From Dyella terrae (lineage in GTDB: Bacteria > Pseudomonadota > Gammaproteobacteria > Xanthomonadales > Rhodanobacteraceae), in NCBI RefSeq assembly GCF_004322705.1, contig NZ_SIZZ01000002.1, positions 310,001 through 374,000 of the forward strand: a stretch of DNA of 64,000 nt. Reading direction: 5' to 3'. The first letter of the stretch is position 1. The number at the start of each line of letters is the position of its first letter. Position numbers and translations under genes: made by a program. Below, piece by piece: positions 61,001-64,000 of this stretch. Below the pieces are notes generated by a model. That model saw nothing but the letters and a program-made list of their open reading frames with translations. It did not search any database and was not told the origin of the DNA.

Positions 61001-63303
61001 TGCGCTCGACGAAGAAGGCGGCACACGTGGCGACGATTTTTCTTGCAGGCATGGTTGCCGCCGGGGCTGAAGCGGCGTCGGCACCCATCGTGGCCAAATC
61101 GGGCTGGCGCATCGACGTACCGGGTGGGCAGGTCACGGTGCAGGCACTGACGCCGCGCATCCTGAAGCTCACGTTTGCCGGAGCCGACGGCAAGGCGGCG
61201 GTGCCGTCGGTCGTCGTCGATCCACGGGCCTCATTCCCTGTCGCGCCGGCACAGGTCAGCGGGCAGGCGTTGAGCACGGACGCGATGGCCGCGACCTGGG
61301 ATGCCAGGACACGCCTGGTGCACGTTGAGGACGCCGCGCATCATGCGCTCGTCGACGTGGACCTTGCCGCGCTCGCCAAGGGCCGGCTTGCCGTGTCGCA
61401 CGCGCGCGGCGATGACATTTACGGCATCCATGGCTACGACGCCTTCGAGACGGCCGATGGCGGCCTGCGCCGTCAGGGCAAGTCGATGGCCAAGGCGGGC
61501 GAGCAGGGTTATGCCGGCGCGCCGTTCGCATGGAGCACGTCCGGCTACGGCGTGCTCGCTGACGTGGAGGGCGCGCATTTTGTCGTCGATGCCCAGCATA
61601 TCCGCGCCACCGCGCGGAAGGGCAAGACCATTGGCAGCATCTACGTCTTCGTCGGCAATCCAAAGGAACTGTTCGGCGCGTTGGCGCAGGTCAGTGGCGC
61701 GACGCCGCTGTTCCCGAAATGGGCCATGGGTTTCACCAACAGCCAGTGGGGTGTCGATCAGACGGAGTTGCTCAGCATCGTCGACACGTATCGCACCAAA
61801 CAGATTCCGATCGACAACATCACGCTCGATTTCGACTGGAAAGCCTGGGGCGAGGATCACTACGGCGAGTTCCGTTGGAACGACATCAAGTTTCCCGGCG
61901 GACCGACCGGCGAACTCAAGCGCATGCTGGATGCCAAGGGCGTGCACCTGACCGGCATCATGAAGCCACGCGTGCACCTGGACTCCGAGCAAGGTCGCTA
62001 CGCCACCGACCATGGTTTCTGGCTGGCGGCGAGCAAGCCCGCGCCCGACTACTTTTCGCACAAGACCGTCCGCGACGTGGACTTCGCCAATCCCGAGGCG
62101 CGTGCGTGGTTCTTCAACGACGCGCTGCGCCAGTCCTTCGATACCGGCATGGTCGGCTGGTGGAACGATGAAGCCGACACCGTCGACAGCGACACGCAAT
62201 TCCTCGACATGCAGCGGGCGATGTATGACGGCCAGCGCGCGCACAGCGACCTGCGCGTGTGGTCGGTGAATCGCAACTTCTATCTTGGATCGCAGCGTTA
62301 TGCGTACGGCTTGTGGTCCGGCGACATCTTCACGGGCTTTGACAGCATGAAGGCGCAGCGTCAGCGCATGCTGAGCGCCATCAACGTTGGCGCGATGCAG
62401 TGGGGCATGGACGGCGGCGGCTTCAAGCATGGCACGCCGACGCCGGAGAACTATGCGCGCTGGATTCAGTTCGGTGCGTTCACGCCGATATTCCGCGTGC
62501 ACGGTGACTTTGGGCAGAAGCGGCAGCCGTGGGTGTATGGCCCCGTCGCGGAGCAAGCGGCGGCCAAGGCGATTCGCCTGCGTTACCAGCTCATCCCCTA
62601 CATCTACGCTTACGAACAGGTGCGCCGCGATACGGGTGTCGGCATCGTGCGGCCTTTGCTGGTCGAATGGCCCGATGATGTGAAACTGCGCGAGGACGTC
62701 GACGCCTGGTTATTCGGCGACTATCTGCTGGCCGCGCCGGTGGTGGAACAGGGCCAGGTGCGCAAGGCGATCTATCTGCCGGAAGGTCGCTGGACCGACT
62801 ACGCGACTGGCAAAATCTACGAAGGCAAGCAGAGCATCGAGCTGGCGGTCGACAGCAAGGCGTGGTCGGACATCCCTCTGTTTGTTCGTGAAGGTGCCAT
62901 CATTCCGATGCAGCCGGTGATGAATTACGTGGGCGAGCATCCGGTGACGAGCTGGCAAGTGGAGATGTTCCCGGCGTCGGTGGCATCTGGCTTCAACCTG
63001 TACGACGACGATGGCAAGACCTACGCGTACGAGGGCGGTGCCTGGCGCAAGCAGACGATTACCCAGCAGCGCACGGGGTCGACGATCAGCGTCCAGACGT
63101 CGAAGGCCGAAGGCGATTACGCCAGCGAGACGCACACGCTGGAGCTGCGCCTCCACGGGGTGGAGGCAACCTCGGTCACCCTGGACGGCGTCGCGTTGCC
63201 AGCCAAGGCGTGGACGACGGGGTCGGATCGTTTCGGGGCGGTGACCCGCGTGGAGATCCCCGCCTGGGAAGCCCATCGCATCGTGGTGGAGACGGCCCGT
63301 TGA
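60997..63303 (+). CDS. Exported GH31 alpha-glucosidase
   Basis: The 768-residue enzyme has a signal peptide (cut near GAEAAS), an N-terminal beta-sandwich, the GH31 barrel and C-terminal beta domains. The nucleophile is Asp391 in WWNDEADT and the acid/base is Asp443 in WSGDIFTGF, with PIDNITLDFDWKAWG earlier in the barrel. GH31 includes alpha-glucosidases, alpha-xylosidases and transglycosidases; the setting in a maltodextrin locus favours alpha-glucosidase. It overlaps its neighbours on both sides (ATGA upstream, TTGA downstream), a sign of a tight operon. Confidence 0.92.
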   Translation: MMRSTKKAAHVATIFLAGMVAAGAEAASAPIVAKSGWRIDVPGGQVTVQALTPRILKLTFAGADGKAAVPSVVVDPRASFPVAPAQVSGQALSTDAMAATWDARTRLVHVEDAAHHALVDVDLAALAKGRLAVSHARGDDIYGIHGYDAFETADGGLRRQGKSMAKAGEQGYAGAPFAWSTSGYGVLADVEGAHFVVDAQHIRATARKGKTIGSIYVFVGNPKELFGALAQVSGATPLFPKWAMGFTNSQWGVDQTELLSIVDTYRTKQIPIDNITLDFDWKAWGEDHYGEFRWNDIKFPGGPTGELKRMLDAKGVHLTGIMKPRVHLDSEQGRYATDHGFWLAASKPAPDYFSHKTVRDVDFANPEARAWFFNDALRQSFDTGMVGWWNDEADTVDSDTQFLDMQRAMYDGQRAHSDLRVWSVNRNFYLGSQRYAYGLWSGDIFTGFDSMKAQRQRMLSAINVGAMQWGMDGGGFKHGTPTPENYARWIQFGAFTPIFRVHGDFGQKRQPWVYGPVAEQAAAKAIRLRYQLIPYIYAYEQVRRDTGVGIVRPLLVEWPDDVKLREDVDAWLFGDYLLAAPVVEQGQVRKAIYLPEGRWTDYATGKIYEGKQSIELAVDSKAWSDIPLFVREGAIIPMQPVMNYVGEHPVTSWQVEMFPASVASGFNLYDDDGKTYAYEGGAWRKQTITQQRTGSTISVQTSKAEGDYASETHTLELRLHGVEATSVTLDGVALPAKAWTTGSDRFGAVTRVEIPAWEAHRIVVETAR

Positions 63304-64000
63304 AAACGCTCTCGTTTGTCATCGCCGTTGCCCTGGCCGGTGGGGTTTCGACGGCCCGGGCAGACGATGCCTGGCAAACCCGCGTGAGCTGGCAAGGACG
63401 CGAGGCCAGCATGGCGACTCGCCCCGACGGTGGCTTCGTGCTGCATACGCCGACCGGCGAGCGAGTGCTCGCGCCGCAAGCCATGCGTGTGCGAACGGCG
63501 AGCGTCCTGTTCAACGGACTATTTGCCCTGGCGCAGGATGATCTGAGCAAGGATTCGGTCGAAGCCATCCGCGACGACGCTTTCGATCATGGCACCCAGA
63601 TCCCCTGCCATTGCTTTGAGACCGGCGAAAAATGGCACTACGTGTGGACGCGCGATCTGTCGTATGCCGTCGATCTTGGCCTGGCGCAGCTCGATCCTGA
63701 TCGCGCGCGGGCGTCATTGCGCTTCAAGCTTTCAACGGTGCGTGAGCCGAGGGCCACGCAGGGTCTGTTCGTCGCGCAGGATACGGGCTCGGGTGGAAGC
63801 TGGCCGATCAGCACCGACCGCGTGGTGTGGTTCCTTGCGGCGCGGCATCTGCTGGATGACACGTCCTTCGCCGACGACGTCTACCGCGCGCTGCGCGATA
63901 CGCTGACTCAGGATCGCGCCTATGTCTTTGACGACGCGATGGGCCTGTATCGGGGCGAGACGTCGTTCCTCGACTGGCGCCAGCAAACCTATTCGGGTTG
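63300..64000 (+). CDS. Exported six-hairpin glycosidase-like enzyme, cut by the window edge
   Basis: The frame begins at TTG overlapping the GH31 stop (TTGA) and encodes a signal peptide (KTLSFVIAVALAGGVSTARA). The catalytic-domain start follows, with CHCFETGEKWHYVWTRDLSY and SGGSWPISTDRVVWFLAARH. The VWTRDLSYA block is seen in (alpha/alpha)6 glycosidases related to glucoamylases and glycogen debranching enzymes. About 233 residues are present and the C-terminal part lies outside the window. It is probably the third exported hydrolase of the locus; the exact family is uncertain. Confidence 0.8.
   Translation, partial: MKTLSFVIAVALAGGVSTARADDAWQTRVSWQGREASMATRPDGGFVLHTPTGERVLAPQAMRVRTASVLFNGLFALAQDDLSKDSVEAIRDDAFDHGTQIPCHCFETGEKWHYVWTRDLSYAVDLGLAQLDPDRARASLRFKLSTVREPRATQGLFVAQDTGSGGSWPISTDRVVWFLAARHLLDDTSFADDVYRALRDTLTQDRAYVFDDAMGLYRGETSFLDWRQQTYSG

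Overview
The window looks like a chromosome segment of a high-GC gammaproteobacterium of the order Xanthomonadales, most likely Rhodanobacteraceae (Dyella, Luteibacter or Rhodanobacter type). This rests on the mix of genes: several large TonB-dependent receptors, a hemD-hemX-hemY cluster, a CDP-glucoseen-reductase-like ferredoxin reductase, and a Xanthomonas-like maltodextrin locus. The genus is inference, since no rRNA or marker-gene comparison was possible.

1-39 kb is mostly conserved core sequence. In order it holds: glutamate synthase (gltBD, minus strand); a TonB receptor closely resembling E. coli YncD/PqqU; envC and a carboxy-terminal protease; an NRDE protein; a YchJ-like and a DUF938 protein; a TetA-like MFS pump with a DUF1993 protein; a large Oar-like TonB receptor; a DsbA/FrnE-like oxidoreductase; dinG; nnrU; an EF-hand protein with folE; rmuC; an RlmI-like rRNA methyltransferase; a ygiB-ygiC pair; srkA with a MenI/YdiI-type thioesterase; hemD-hemX-hemY; and uvrD. 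Many neighbours overlap by 1-4 bases (TGATG, ATGA or GTGA), so translational coupling is the rule.

39.4-53 kb is an accessory island with visibly lower GC. A Fic-domain protein sits 39 bases upstream of a 1474-residue Sec-exported RHS/YD-repeat protein, whose lipoprotein gene overlaps its stop codon. Downstream lies a degraded series of displaced RHS tips, short in-frame toxin tails and small immunity-like genes. These are separated by transposon-end signatures, two copies of a 252-bp MITE-like element, an IS3 remnant and an 84-bp element with terminal inverted repeats. Most tails meet the next small gene through an ATGA or GTGA overlap, the normal junction of a toxin-immunity pair. Two of the small genes carry a single in-frame TAG with plausible coding sequence on both sides. 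I regard this immunity graveyard as the most interesting part of the window.

53-64 kb returns to high-GC core sequence: galE, a small membrane protein, and a starch/maltodextrin utilisation locus. That locus has a cytoplasmic GH13 alpha-glucosidase divergent from a TonB receptor, followed by an exported GH13 enzyme, an exported GH31 enzyme and a six-hairpin glycosidase cut by the window edge. The divergent spacer carries ATACGTAT-centred palindromes that look like LacI-family operators. The inferred flow is outer-membrane uptake of malto-oligosaccharides, periplasmic trimming by the exported hydrolases, then cytoplasmic cleavage. The regulator and inner-membrane transporter are not in the window.

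No rRNA, tRNA or CRISPR array was recognised.
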